From Bacteroidota bacterium (lineage in GTDB: Bacteria > Bacteroidota > Bacteroidia > UKL13-3), in assembly GCA_947459075.1 (NCBI GenBank), contig CANHBJ010000007.1, positions 1 through 37,753 on the forward strand: a stretch of 37,753 nucleotides of DNA, in the 5' to 3' direction. Below are positions 29,762-37,753 of this stretch, one piece after another. Made by a program: the position numbers and the translations under genes. Under the pieces are notes generated by a model. That model saw only the letters and a list, made by a program, of their open reading frames with translations, was not told the DNA's origin and searched no databases. How positions within the stretch are numbered: position 1 is the stretch's first letter; each line of letters starts with the position of its first letter.

Positions 29762-30070
29762 TCAAACTTTAATTTCAACATCAACACCGCTTGGTAATTC
29801 TAATTTCATTAATGCATCAACAGTTTTTGCGGTTGAACTGTAAATGTCCAGAATTCTTTTATAAGAGCATAACTGGAATTGTTCTCTGGCTTTCTTATTA
29901 ACATGCGGAGAACGAAGAACTGTGTAAATTTTCTTTTTAGTAGGAAGTGGTATTGGACCACTAACTACAGCTCCGGTAGATTTTACCGTCTTTACAATCT
30001 TCTCTGCCGACTTGTCAACCAGATTGTAGTCAAATGACTTAAGCTTGATTCTTATTCTTTGGTTAACCAT
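29762..30070 (-). CDS. rpsJ: 30S ribosomal protein S10
   Basis: [51 protein letters not shown]. Confidence 0.98.
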   Translation of the reverse strand: MVNQRIRIKLKSFDYNLVDKSAEKIVKTVKSTGAVVSGPIPLPTKKKIYTVLRSPHVNKKAREQFQLCSYKRILDIYSSTAKTVDALMKLELPSGVDVEIKV

Positions 30071-30074
30071 GATA

Positions 30075-32177
30075 TTAGGCTTTTGCTTTACCGTTTACTT
30101 TTGCTAAAACTTCTTCTTGTACATTACGAGGTGCTTCAGCGTAATGATCAAACTCCATTGTAGAAGTTGCACGACCTGAAGACAACGTACGTAGTTGAGT
30201 CACGTATCCAAACATCTCTGCCAATGGCACTTTTGCTTTAATAACTTGTGAACCAGCGCGAGTATCCATACCTTCAAGTTGGCCTCTGCGTTTGTTTAAG
30301 TCACCGATAACGTCACCCATATTTTCTTCCGGTGTAAGAACCTCAATTTTCATAATTGGTTCAAGCAACACAGGACTTGATTTGCGAGCTGCTTCCTTAA
30401 AGCCCATTTTAGCTGCTAATTCAAAAGACAATGCATCCGAATCTACCGCATGAAATGAACCGTCAAATAAGCGAACCTTTAAACTTTCAATAGCATAACC
30501 GGCTAATACACCATTTACCATTGCAGCTTTGAAACCTTTTTCAACTGAAGGAATAAATTCTTTTGGAATTGCACCACCAACAATTTCGTTTACAAATTCT
30601 AAGCCCGGCTTATCAGCTGAACCAGGAATTAATTCAAACTGGATATCAGCAAATTTACCTCTACCACCCGACTGTTTCTTATATACCTCGCGGTGAATAG
30701 TAGCTTTTTGAATATTTTCTTTGTATGAAACCTGAGGTGCACCTTGATTACATTCAACCTTGAACTCACGTTTCAATCTATCAACTATAATTTCTAAGTG
30801 TAATTCACCCATACCAGATATAACAGTTTGACCTGTATCCTCGTCAGTGTGAACACGGAAAGTAGGATCTTCTTCAGCTAATTTAGCTAAACTCATACCC
30901 AACTTATCAACGTCTGCCTGTGTTTTTGGCTCAATTGCTAAACCAATAACCGGTTCAGGGAAGTTCATTGCTTCTAAAACAATAGGATTTTTCTCATCAC
31001 AAAGTGTATCACCAGTTTTGATATCTTTAAAACCTACTGCAGCACCAATATCACCAGCACCTAAACTTTCAATCGGATTTTGTTTGTTAGCATGCATTTG
31101 GAATATACGTGAGATACGCTCTTTGTTTCCACTACGTGTATTTAAAACATATGAACCTGCATCTAATTTACCTGAGTAAGCACGCATAAAAGCCAAACGA
31201 CCTACAAATGGATCTGTTGCAATTTTAAATGCTAAAGCAGCAAATGGCTCGGTATAAGATGGTTTACGGCTTACTTCAGCACCCGTATCAGGATTTGTTC
31301 CAGTGATACTTTGCTTATCCATTGGGCTAGGTAACAATTCCATAACTAAATCTAGCATGGTTTGTACACCTTTGTTTTTGAATGATGAACCGCACAACAT
31401 TGGAACGATCTTCATATCAACAACTGCTTTACGTAATGCATCTAATATTTCGCGTTCCGTAATTGATTTTGGATCTTCGAAGAATTTCTCCATCAAAGAG
31501 TCATCATATTCTGAAACTGCTTCCAATAATTTCTCTCTCCATTCCAAAGACTCTTCCATCATATCAGCTGGAATGTCAATCTCTTGGAAAGTCATACCTT
31601 TATCGTGCTCGTTCCAAACCATTCCACGGAAGTTGATTAAATCAACAACACCTTTGAATCCATCTTCAGCACCTATAGGTAATTGAAGAGGAACAGCATG
31701 GCTGCCTAACATTTCTCTTACTTGCTTTACAACATTTAAGAAATCTGCACCAGAGCGATCCATTTTGTTAACGAAGCCTAAACGAGCAACATTATAATTA
31801 TTAGCTAAACGCCAATTAGTTTCTGATTGAGGCTCTACGCCATCAACCGCAGAAAACAAAAACACTAATCCATCTAATACACGCAAAGAACGGTTTACCT
31901 CAACGGTAAAATCAACGTGACCAGGAGTATCAATAATATTGATGTGATAATTTTTTCCACGGTATTTCCAAGGAACAGTAGTTGCTGCTGAGGTAATTGT
32001 TATACCACGCTCGGCCTCTTGTACCATCCAGTCCATTGTAGAAGCACCATCGTGAACTTCACCAATTTTGTGGTTTACACCAGAATAGTATAATATACGC
32101 TCAGTTGTAGTGGTTTTACCCGCATCAATATGAGCTGCTATTCCAATGTTTCTTGTTAATGATAAGTCTCTTGACAT
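30075..32177 (-). CDS. fusA: Elongation factor G
   Basis: [53 protein letters not shown]. Confidence 0.98.
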   Translation of the reverse strand: MSRDLSLTRNIGIAAHIDAGKTTTTERILYYSGVNHKIGEVHDGASTMDWMVQEAERGITITSAATTVPWKYRGKNYHINIIDTPGHVDFTVEVNRSLRVLDGLVFLFSAVDGVEPQSETNWRLANNYNVARLGFVNKMDRSGADFLNVVKQVREMLGSHAVPLQLPIGAEDGFKGVVDLINFRGMVWNEHDKGMTFQEIDIPADMMEESLEWREKLLEAVSEYDDSLMEKFFEDPKSITEREILDALRKAVVDMKIVPMLCGSSFKNKGVQTMLDLVMELLPSPMDKQSITGTNPDTGAEVSRKPSYTEPFAALAFKIATDPFVGRLAFMRAYSGKLDAGSYVLNTRSGNKERISRIFQMHANKQNPIESLGAGDIGAAVGFKDIKTGDTLCDEKNPIVLEAMNFPEPVIGLAIEPKTQADVDKLGMSLAKLAEEDPTFRVHTDEDTGQTVISGMGELHLEIIVDRLKREFKVECNQGAPQVSYKENIQKATIHREVYKKQSGGRGKFADIQFELIPGSADKPGLEFVNEIVGGAIPKEFIPSVEKGFKAAMVNGVLAGYAIESLKVRLFDGSFHAVDSDALSFELAAKMGFKEAARKSSPVLLEPIMKIEVLTPEENMGDVIGDLNKRRGQLEGMDTRAGSQVIKAKVPLAEMFGYVTQLRTLSSGRATSTMEFDHYAEAPRNVQEEVLAKVNGKAKA

Positions 32178-32204
32178 TTTGTATGTACTCTAAACTTTTA
32201 TTAA

Positions 32205-32675
32205 TTAGCTAACTTTAAAGTGAGAGAATGCTTTGTTAGCTTCGGCCATTCTGTGTGTATCTTCACGTTTTTTAACTGCAGCACCTTCACCTTTAGAAGC
32301 AGCAATAATCTCACCTGCCAATTTATCTGACATTGATTTTTCGTTGCGTCTGCGAGAGTAGTCTATCATCCATTTCATTCCAACTGCAACTTTTCTATCC
32401 GCAGGAACCTCCATTGGAATTTGGAAAGTAGCACCACCAACACGTCTTGCTTTAACCTCTACTGCTGGCATGATATTGTTTAGTGCCTTTTTCCAAACGT
32501 CAATACCACGTTCTTGAATTTTAGCCTCTACTTTATCGAGTGCAGTGTAGAATACATCATACGCTGTACTTTTTTTACCATCCCACATTAGGTTATTTAC
32601 AAATCTTGTTACCAAGATATCGTTGAATTTCGGATCTGGCAATAAAATGCGTTTTTTAGGTTTTGATTTTCTCAT
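32205..32675 (-). CDS. rpsG: 30S ribosomal protein S7
   Basis: MRKSKPKKRILLPDPKFND; VEVKARRVGGATFQIPMEV. Confidence 0.98.
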   Translation of the reverse strand: MRKSKPKKRILLPDPKFNDILVTRFVNNLMWDGKKSTAYDVFYTALDKVEAKIQERGIDVWKKALNNIMPAVEVKARRVGGATFQIPMEVPADRKVAVGMKWMIDYSRRRNEKSMSDKLAGEIIAASKGEGAAVKKREDTHRMAEANKAFSHFKVS

Positions 32676-32698
32676 TGTATACTATCCCTAAATCTTAA

Positions 32699-33109
32699 TT
32701 ATTTCTTTTTAGCTTTTGGATCAACCGCTGCTTGACCTGGCTTTGGTTTTTTTGTACCATATTTAGATCTGCGTTGGTTACGTCCAGCAACACCTGCGGT
32801 ATCTAATGCACCACGAACAATGTGATAACGAACACCTGGTAAATCTTTAACACGTCCACCGCGAACTAACACGATAGAATGCTCTTGCAAATTGTGACCT
32901 TCACCTGGAATGTACGCATTAACCTCGTTTCCGTTTGTTAAACGAACACGAGCTACTTTACGCATTGCCGAGTTAGGCTTCTTAGGTGTTGTTGTGTACA
33001 CACGGGTACAAACGCCTCTGCGTTGAGGGCATGAATCTAAGGCTGGTGACTTACTTTTGGTAGTAATTTCGGTACGACCTTTTCTTACAAGCTGTTGTAT
33101 AGTTGGCAT
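32699..33109 (-). CDS. rpsL: 30S ribosomal protein S12
   Basis: [42 protein letters not shown]. Confidence 0.98.
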   Translation of the reverse strand: MPTIQQLVRKGRTEITTKSKSPALDSCPQRRGVCTRVYTTTPKKPNSAMRKVARVRLTNGNEVNAYIPGEGHNLQEHSIVLVRGGRVKDLPGVRYHIVRGALDTAGVAGRNQRRSKYGTKKPKPGQAAVDPKAKKK

Positions 33110-33152
33110 ATTTTGCTTTAAAAAACAGTTTTTCTTAATTTCTAAGGGGAGG

Positions 33153-33183
33153 CAAAAGTAGATGTAATTATTGTGCTATGCAA
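33153..33183 (-). promoter_or_regulatory. Candidate proximal promoter P1 of the rpsL operon
   Basis: Minus strand TTG-N20-TACTTTTG followed by CCTCCCC. Confidence 0.75.
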
Positions 33184-33196
33184 GTGCCTGACAAAA

Positions 33197-33221
33197 AATA
33201 TTTTAATTTTATTAAAATATT
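33197..33221 (-). promoter_or_regulatory. AT-only inverted repeat between P2 and P1
   Basis: AATATTTTAAT-TTT-ATTAAAATATT, perfect 11-bp arms; followed on the minus strand by TTTT. Confidence 0.5.
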
Positions 33222-33302
33222 GCTTGCTGAGCGGGTTACAAAATAATTTAAACCATCAGACTTTAACATCCAAACCACTAATGTGGCTCTTAAAAGGGAG
33301 GG

Positions 33303-33332
33303 CAAAGATAAGCAACTTATTTATATCAGCAA
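33303..33332 (-). promoter_or_regulatory. Candidate distal promoter P2 of the rpsL operon
   Basis: Minus strand TTG-N19-TATCTTTG followed by CCCTCCC. Confidence 0.7.
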
Positions 33333-33351
33333 GTTTTTAAACAAAAAAAGT

Positions 33352-33393
33352 CATAAAAAAAGCCTGACTCCCATTTGGAACAAGTCAGGCTTT
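33352..33393 (-). terminator. Terminator downstream of accC
   Basis: Minus strand AAAGCCTGACT ... AGTCAGGCTTT followed by T-run. Confidence 0.9.
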
Positions 33394-33410
33394 ACTATTA
33401 ATTTATTTGA

Positions 33411-34757
33411 TTAAGCGTTCATATCAAAGGTATTCATGAAGGATGTAGTAAAATTTCCTTTTTTAAAATCTTCGTTTTGCATCAATTTAATATGAAGTGG
33501 AATTGTGGTTTTTATGCCAGGCCCTTCAATAATAAATTCTCCTAATGCCCTTTCCATTTTAATAATGGCCTCTTCACGGGTTTGAGCACTAACTATTAAT
33601 TTAGCAATCATACTATCATAATTAGAAGGTATTGTATAACCTGCATAAATATGTGTGTCAACGCGCGTACCGTGTCCACCTGGCTTATGCAAATATTCGA
33701 TTTTACCTGGAGTAGGCCTGAAGTTATTCTGTGGATCTTCGGCATTAATACGACATTCTATGGCGTGTTTTGTAGGTAGATAATTTCTACCACTAATAGG
33801 AACACCAGCAGCTATTAATATTTGTTCTTTTACTAAATCGTAGTTAATTACTTCTTCGGTAACTGGATGTTCAACTTGAATACGGGTATTCATTTCCATG
33901 AAATAAAAATTACGGTGTTTATCAACCAAAAATTCAATGGTTCCTAAACCTTCGTAGTTAATTGACTTGGCACCTTTTATTGCTGCATCACCCATTATTT
34001 CGCGCAACTCGGGAGTAATAAAAGGAGATGGCGCTTCTTCAACTAGTTTCTGATGTCTGCGTTGAATTGAGCAATCACGCTCACTTAAATGGCAAACGTT
34101 ACCGTATTGATCACCCGCTAACTGAATTTCAATATGACGAGGGTCCTCTACATATTTTTCCATGTAAATTCCATCGTTTCCAAATGCTGCAGATGATTCT
34201 TGACGAGCACTATCCCAATTGCGTTCAAACTCTTCATCATTCCATATTATGCGCATGCCCCTTCCTCCGCCTCCAGCAGTAGCTTTTATGATTACCGGAT
34301 AACCAATAACTTTGGCTAACTCACGGCCTTCGTCTGAGCTTACAAGTAAACCATCACTACCAGGAATTACAGGAACACCAGCTTTTTTCATGGTATCTTT
34401 TGCACTAGCCTTATCCCCCATGGCATTAATCATTTCTGGTGATGCACCTATAAATTTAATTCCATGATCGCGGCATATCCCTGAAAACTTTGCATTCTCT
34501 GATAAAAACCCATATCCCGGATGTATTGCATCAGCGTTGGTTATTTCTGCCGCAGCTATTATATTGGGTATATTAAGGTATGATTGTGGAGATGGCGGAG
34601 GGCCAATGCAAACAGCTTCATCGGCAAATCTTACATGTAAACTATCTTTATCTGCTGTTGAATATACAGCAACTGTTTTAATCCCCATTTCGCGAGCAGT
34701 ACGAATAATTCTTAATGCTATTTCGCCACGGTTGGCAATTAATATCTTTTTAAACAT
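33411..34757 (-). CDS. accC: Acetyl-CoA carboxylase, biotin carboxylase subunit
   Basis: [59 protein letters not shown]. Confidence 0.98.
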   Translation of the reverse strand: MFKKILIANRGEIALRIIRTAREMGIKTVAVYSTADKDSLHVRFADEAVCIGPPPSPQSYLNIPNIIAAAEITNADAIHPGYGFLSENAKFSGICRDHGIKFIGASPEMINAMGDKASAKDTMKKAGVPVIPGSDGLLVSSDEGRELAKVIGYPVIIKATAGGGGRGMRIIWNDEEFERNWDSARQESSAAFGNDGIYMEKYVEDPRHIEIQLAGDQYGNVCHLSERDCSIQRRHQKLVEEAPSPFITPELREIMGDAAIKGAKSINYEGLGTIEFLVDKHRNFYFMEMNTRIQVEHPVTEEVINYDLVKEQILIAAGVPISGRNYLPTKHAIECRINAEDPQNNFRPTPGKIEYLHKPGGHGTRVDTHIYAGYTIPSNYDSMIAKLIVSAQTREEAIIKMERALGEFIIEGPGIKTTIPLHIKLMQNEDFKKGNFTTSFMNTFDMNA

Positions 34758-34792
34758 GCGTTGTTTTAAATGTTGATATGATTTGTAAAAAC

Positions 34793-34828
34793 AAAGTCGA
34801 CAAGCTACAAAAAGAACTTATCGACTTT
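34793..34828 (-). terminator. Terminator-like hairpin in the accB-accC spacer (possible attenuator)
   Basis: Minus strand AAAGTCGATAAG-ttctttttgtag-CTTGTCGACTTT, then GTTTTT. Confidence 0.45.
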
Positions 34829-34851
34829 AGTATTCTTTTGCTTTAAAAATT

Positions 34852-35310
34852 TTACATTGGTTCAACTAAAAATAAAGGCTGATCGTACTCAACAGGTGAA
34901 GCATTTTCAACAAGCACCTTAACAATACGGCCTGATATTTCTGATTCGATTTCATTAAACAATTTCATTGCTTCTATTATGCAAAGAACTTTCCCTGAAA
35001 CTATTTCATCGCCAACGCTAATAAATGCAGGCTTATCAGGAGATGATGATTTGTAAAATGTACCAATCATTGGTGATTTAATGGTAATTAAATTGTTTGT
35101 ACGCTCAGTAGCAGGTGTTGCTGGAGTTGATGCTACAACTGGTGGCGCAATAACCATTTGTGGTTGAATGGCTGGCGCTGTATTTTGCACAAACACTTTT
35201 TCTTCAATTTTTTTAATGGCAAGTTTAAAATCACCACGTTCAATTTCAACCTCAGAAACTCCCGTTTCCGAAACCAATTTAATCAGTTCTTTAATTTCTT
35301 TTAATTCCAT
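34852..35310 (-). CDS. accB: Biotin carboxyl carrier protein of acetyl-CoA carboxylase
   Basis: MELKEIKELIKLVSETGVSEVEIERGDFKL; biotinylation motif IEAMKLFNEI. Confidence 0.97.
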   Translation of the reverse strand: MELKEIKELIKLVSETGVSEVEIERGDFKLAIKKIEEKVFVQNTAPAIQPQMVIAPPVVASTPATPATERTNNLITIKSPMIGTFYKSSSPDKPAFISVGDEIVSGKVLCIIEAMKLFNEIESEISGRIVKVLVENASPVEYDQPLFLVEPM

Positions 35311-35332
35311 GTTGGAGTTATTTGAATACTAT

Positions 35333-35340
35333 CAAAAGTA
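35333..35340 (-). promoter_or_regulatory. Candidate internal -7 box upstream of accB
   Basis: Minus-strand TACTTTTG ~22 nt upstream of accB; no clear TTG. Confidence 0.35.
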
Positions 35341-35377
35341 ATTTATTTTTAGAATTGTTTACTACTTAAATATAAAA

Positions 35378-36382
35378 TTAAACATTACTGCCATTGTATG
35401 CCCACTTTAAGTAAATAGAGCCCCAAGTGAATCCGCCACCAAATGCGGATAATACAAGGTTGTCACCTTTTTTTAATTTATCTTCCCACTCCCATAGCAG
35501 TAAAGGTAAAGTGCCATTCGTGGTATTACCAAAGTGATCAATATTTATCATCACTTTATTTTTGTCCAATCCCATGCGTTCAGCAGTAGCATCAATAATT
35601 CTTAGGTTGGCTTGATGCGGAACAAGGTATGTAACATCTTCAGCAGTTAAGTTGTTTCGTTCCATTATTTGAGCAGAAACATCAGCCATACCTGTTACTG
35701 CGAATTTAAACACGGCCTTTCCATCTTGATACACGAAATGTTCGCGTGAATCTATTGTTTCGTGAGTTGGTGGTCTTAATGACCCGCCTGCTTTTTGATG
35801 TAAATAATGACGGCCTTGACCATCTATTTTCAACACACTGTCTATTATTCCATTACCCTCATCGTTTGGTTCAAGCAGAACACATCCTAAACCATCACCA
35901 AAAATAATGCAGGTGTTTCTGTCTGTATAATCAATTATTGAGGACATTTTATCTCCTCCAACTACCAACACATTTTTGTGTTTACCAGATTCTATGAATG
36001 AAGCTGCAGTTTGTAATGCGAACAAAAAACCTGAACATGCTGCGGCCAAATCAAACCCCCATGCATTTTTGGCGCCAATTTTATCGGCCAAAATACAAGC
36101 GGTTGATGGAAATACCATATCGGGCGTAACTGTAGCAAATATGATTAGTTCGATTTCGTTTGCAGTTATTCCACGCTTTTTAAGCAAACCATTAACTGCT
36201 TCAACTCCCATATCGGAGGTTGCTAAGCCAGGAGTATTAAGTAGTCTTCTTTCTTTGATGCCTGTACGAGAAGTAATCCACTCGTCTGAGGTATCTACTA
36301 ATTTCTCCAATTCAGCATTGGTAAGCTTATAATCAGGAACGTATCCTTGAACACATGTAATTGCTGCTGTAATTTTACTCAT
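35378..36382 (-). CDS. fabH: 3-oxoacyl-ACP synthase III
   Basis: TSDEWITSRTGIKERR; DLAAACSGFLFAL; VPHQANLRI; HFGNTTNGT. Confidence 0.97.
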   Translation of the reverse strand: MSKITAAITCVQGYVPDYKLTNAELEKLVDTSDEWITSRTGIKERRLLNTPGLATSDMGVEAVNGLLKKRGITANEIELIIFATVTPDMVFPSTACILADKIGAKNAWGFDLAAACSGFLFALQTAASFIESGKHKNVLVVGGDKMSSIIDYTDRNTCIIFGDGLGCVLLEPNDEGNGIIDSVLKIDGQGRHYLHQKAGGSLRPPTHETIDSREHFVYQDGKAVFKFAVTGMADVSAQIMERNNLTAEDVTYLVPHQANLRIIDATAERMGLDKNKVMINIDHFGNTTNGTLPLLLWEWEDKLKKGDNLVLSAFGGGFTWGSIYLKWAYNGSNV

Positions 36383-36383
36383 G

Positions 36384-37343
36384 CTAATTTACAGGTAATA
36401 CTAGATTTTTAAATTCTTCCCTTATTATGCTGCACAAACCAGAATCTGAAACTTCTTTGGCTGTAAAAATCATGTTTTTAAAAGCCTTAGCGTTTGAAAT
36501 ACCATGTCCAATAATTACAGGGGCATTTACTCCAAGAATAGGAGTTCCTCCATAATTTTCGTAATTAAAGCGATCAAGATACTCATCAGTACTTCCACGT
36601 TTCTTCACAACATAATAAAACGCTTCATATGCTTTTAGTATAATATTACCTACAAACCCTTCACATACTATCACATCACTTTTATCAGTTAATAAATCTC
36701 GACCTTCCACGTTACCTATAAAATTAAACGGACCTCCGGTATCTAATAACTGATGGGCTGCGATAGTAACTAAATTACCTTTTTCTTTCTCTTCACCAAT
36801 GCTCATTAAACCAACACGAGGAGATTCAACCTTTAGCACATGTTTCATCATTAAAGAGCCTAAAACGGCAAACTGATATAGAACATCTGGTTTACAATCT
36901 GCATTTACACCCACATCCAAAAGCAATCCGGTTTTGCCGTTAGGCTTAGGCACTGTAGCAGTAATACAAGGTCGGATAACTCCTTCTATGGGTTTAACTG
37001 AGAACATAGCACCTACCAACATGGCTCCTGTGTTACCTGCACTCACAAAAGAATCAATTTGTTTGGCAGCTAATTGACTGAAACCAACTGCAATGCTTGA
37101 GTTACGCTTTTGGGATATTGCTTTTGTGGGATGCTCTCCCATTTCAATAACTTCTGTGGTATGAACAAAATCAAAATCTGATTCATTGGCACCATTTTCT
37201 GTTAGTAATTGTCTTGCTGTTGATTCATCACCAAACAACACAATTCTAATATCAGAAGTTAATTCTTTTTGGGCAAGGATAGCTCCTTTAATAGCCTCAA
37301 GGGGGGCAAAATCACCTCCCATAATATCAAAGCCTATTCTCAT
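36384..37343 (-). CDS. plsX: Phosphate acyltransferase PlsX
   Basis: MRIGFDIMGGDFAPLEAIKGA; SAGNTGAML. The track start at 37346 is a TTG; ATG at 37343 preferred. Confidence 0.96.
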   Translation of the reverse strand: MRIGFDIMGGDFAPLEAIKGAILAQKELTSDIRIVLFGDESTARQLLTENGANESDFDFVHTTEVIEMGEHPTKAISQKRNSSIAVGFSQLAAKQIDSFVSAGNTGAMLVGAMFSVKPIEGVIRPCITATVPKPNGKTGLLLDVGVNADCKPDVLYQFAVLGSLMMKHVLKVESPRVGLMSIGEEKEKGNLVTIAAHQLLDTGGPFNFIGNVEGRDLLTDKSDVIVCEGFVGNIILKAYEAFYYVVKKRGSTDEYLDRFNYENYGGTPILGVNAPVIIGHGISNAKAFKNMIFTAKEVSDSGLCSIIREEFKNLVLPVN

Positions 37344-37368
37344 CAATTGGTATGGGTTTGGGTTAATA

Positions 37369-37554
37369 TTAAACGTCTTTTCTCATATCTGGAAACACTA
37401 ACTTACCTTTGTAAAAGCCATCAGCAGTTACTCTGTGACGTAAGTGTGTTTCGCCAGAAGTTGCATCAACAGAAAGGGTTGGATTAACGCCTTTGTAATG
37501 AGTTCTTCTTTTGTCTCTGCGAGTGTTAGAAATTTTTCGCTTTGGATTTGGCAT
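37369..37554 (-). CDS. rpmF: 50S ribosomal protein L32
   Basis: [22 protein letters not shown]. Confidence 0.97.
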   Translation of the reverse strand: MPNPKRKISNTRRDKRRTHYKGVNPTLSVDATSGETHLRHRVTADGFYKGKLVFPDMRKDV

Positions 37555-37575
37555 AATTGTATGTTTTAGTTGTTA

Positions 37576-37753
37576 TTAAAAAATTCCTTTTAGTTTATCC
37601 CACATTGGGTTTGATTGGTTACCATCTTTGTCATCGCTTTCAAAGTTGTTGATTTTTCTCACCAACTCTGGGTCACATTTTTTTCCGGCCATCTCACAAA
37701 CCTTCCGAGGAGGTATACTCAATATAAACGATTCATACAGATATTGAGTTAAA
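37576..37753 (-). CDS. YceD/DUF177-family protein, C-terminal part (runs off window)
   Basis: Manual translation ...LTQYLYESFILSIPPRKVCEMAGKKCDPELVRKINNFESDDKDGNQSNPMWDKLKGIF*, directly upstream of rpmF as is common for this family. Confidence 0.8.
   Translation of the reverse strand, partial: LTQYLYESFILSIPPRKVCEMAGKKCDPELVRKINNFESDDKDGNQSNPMWDKLKGIF

Noticed and set aside
19292-30070. Many 60-127 aa plus-strand ORFs opposite ribosomal protein genes, secY and fusA, plus alternate-frame minus ORFs at 22095-22409 and 25864-26076
   Set aside because: Shadow ORFs of highly biased conserved coding sequence; the repetitive products opposite rpsC come from its repeat tail.
32699-33109. Possible streptomycin-resistance alleles in rpsL
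   Set aside because: The TTPKKPNSA and GRVKDLPG segments keep the standard lysines; looks wild-type.
1-37753. Search for mobile elements, toxin-antitoxin, restriction-modification, phage or other defence modules
   Set aside because: All sizeable ORFs are accounted for by housekeeping families or the barrel-like proteins; no transposase, integrase, nuclease or TA-like pair found.

Overview
The window is a chromosomal housekeeping segment that looks like Bacteroidota, judged from gene content, TAnnTTTG-type promoters and A-rich leaders mostly lacking Shine-Dalgarno (SD) sites. The core is one ~17 kb minus-strand str-S10-spc-alpha ribosomal protein operon, rpsL to rplQ (33109 to 15966), with fusA, secY, infA, rpmJ and rpoA, and no tuf, adk or map. 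One side carries rplQ terminator/DUF3109, a beta-barrel gene, queG, an S46 peptidase, three tandem beta-barrel paralogs, clpX, clpP, tig, tRNA-Leu(UAG), a RelA/SpoT gene, a Fur-family gene and purA. The other side carries yceD(partial)-rpmF-plsX-fabH-accB-accC. I found no CRISPR, transposon, phage, defence system or biosynthetic cluster, and no convincing new multi-gene system. The points most worth checking are: a 149-nt structured spacer just upstream of rpsH inside a tightly packed operon; a two-promoter rpsL leader with an AT-rich hairpin plus U-tract; C-rich discriminators at ribosomal promoters; a perfect SD before rplF; near-leaderless promoter/start arrangements; the tandem beta-barrel cassette; a barrel/soluble-domain fusion beside queG; and a possibly frameshifted lipoprotein gene at the left edge.
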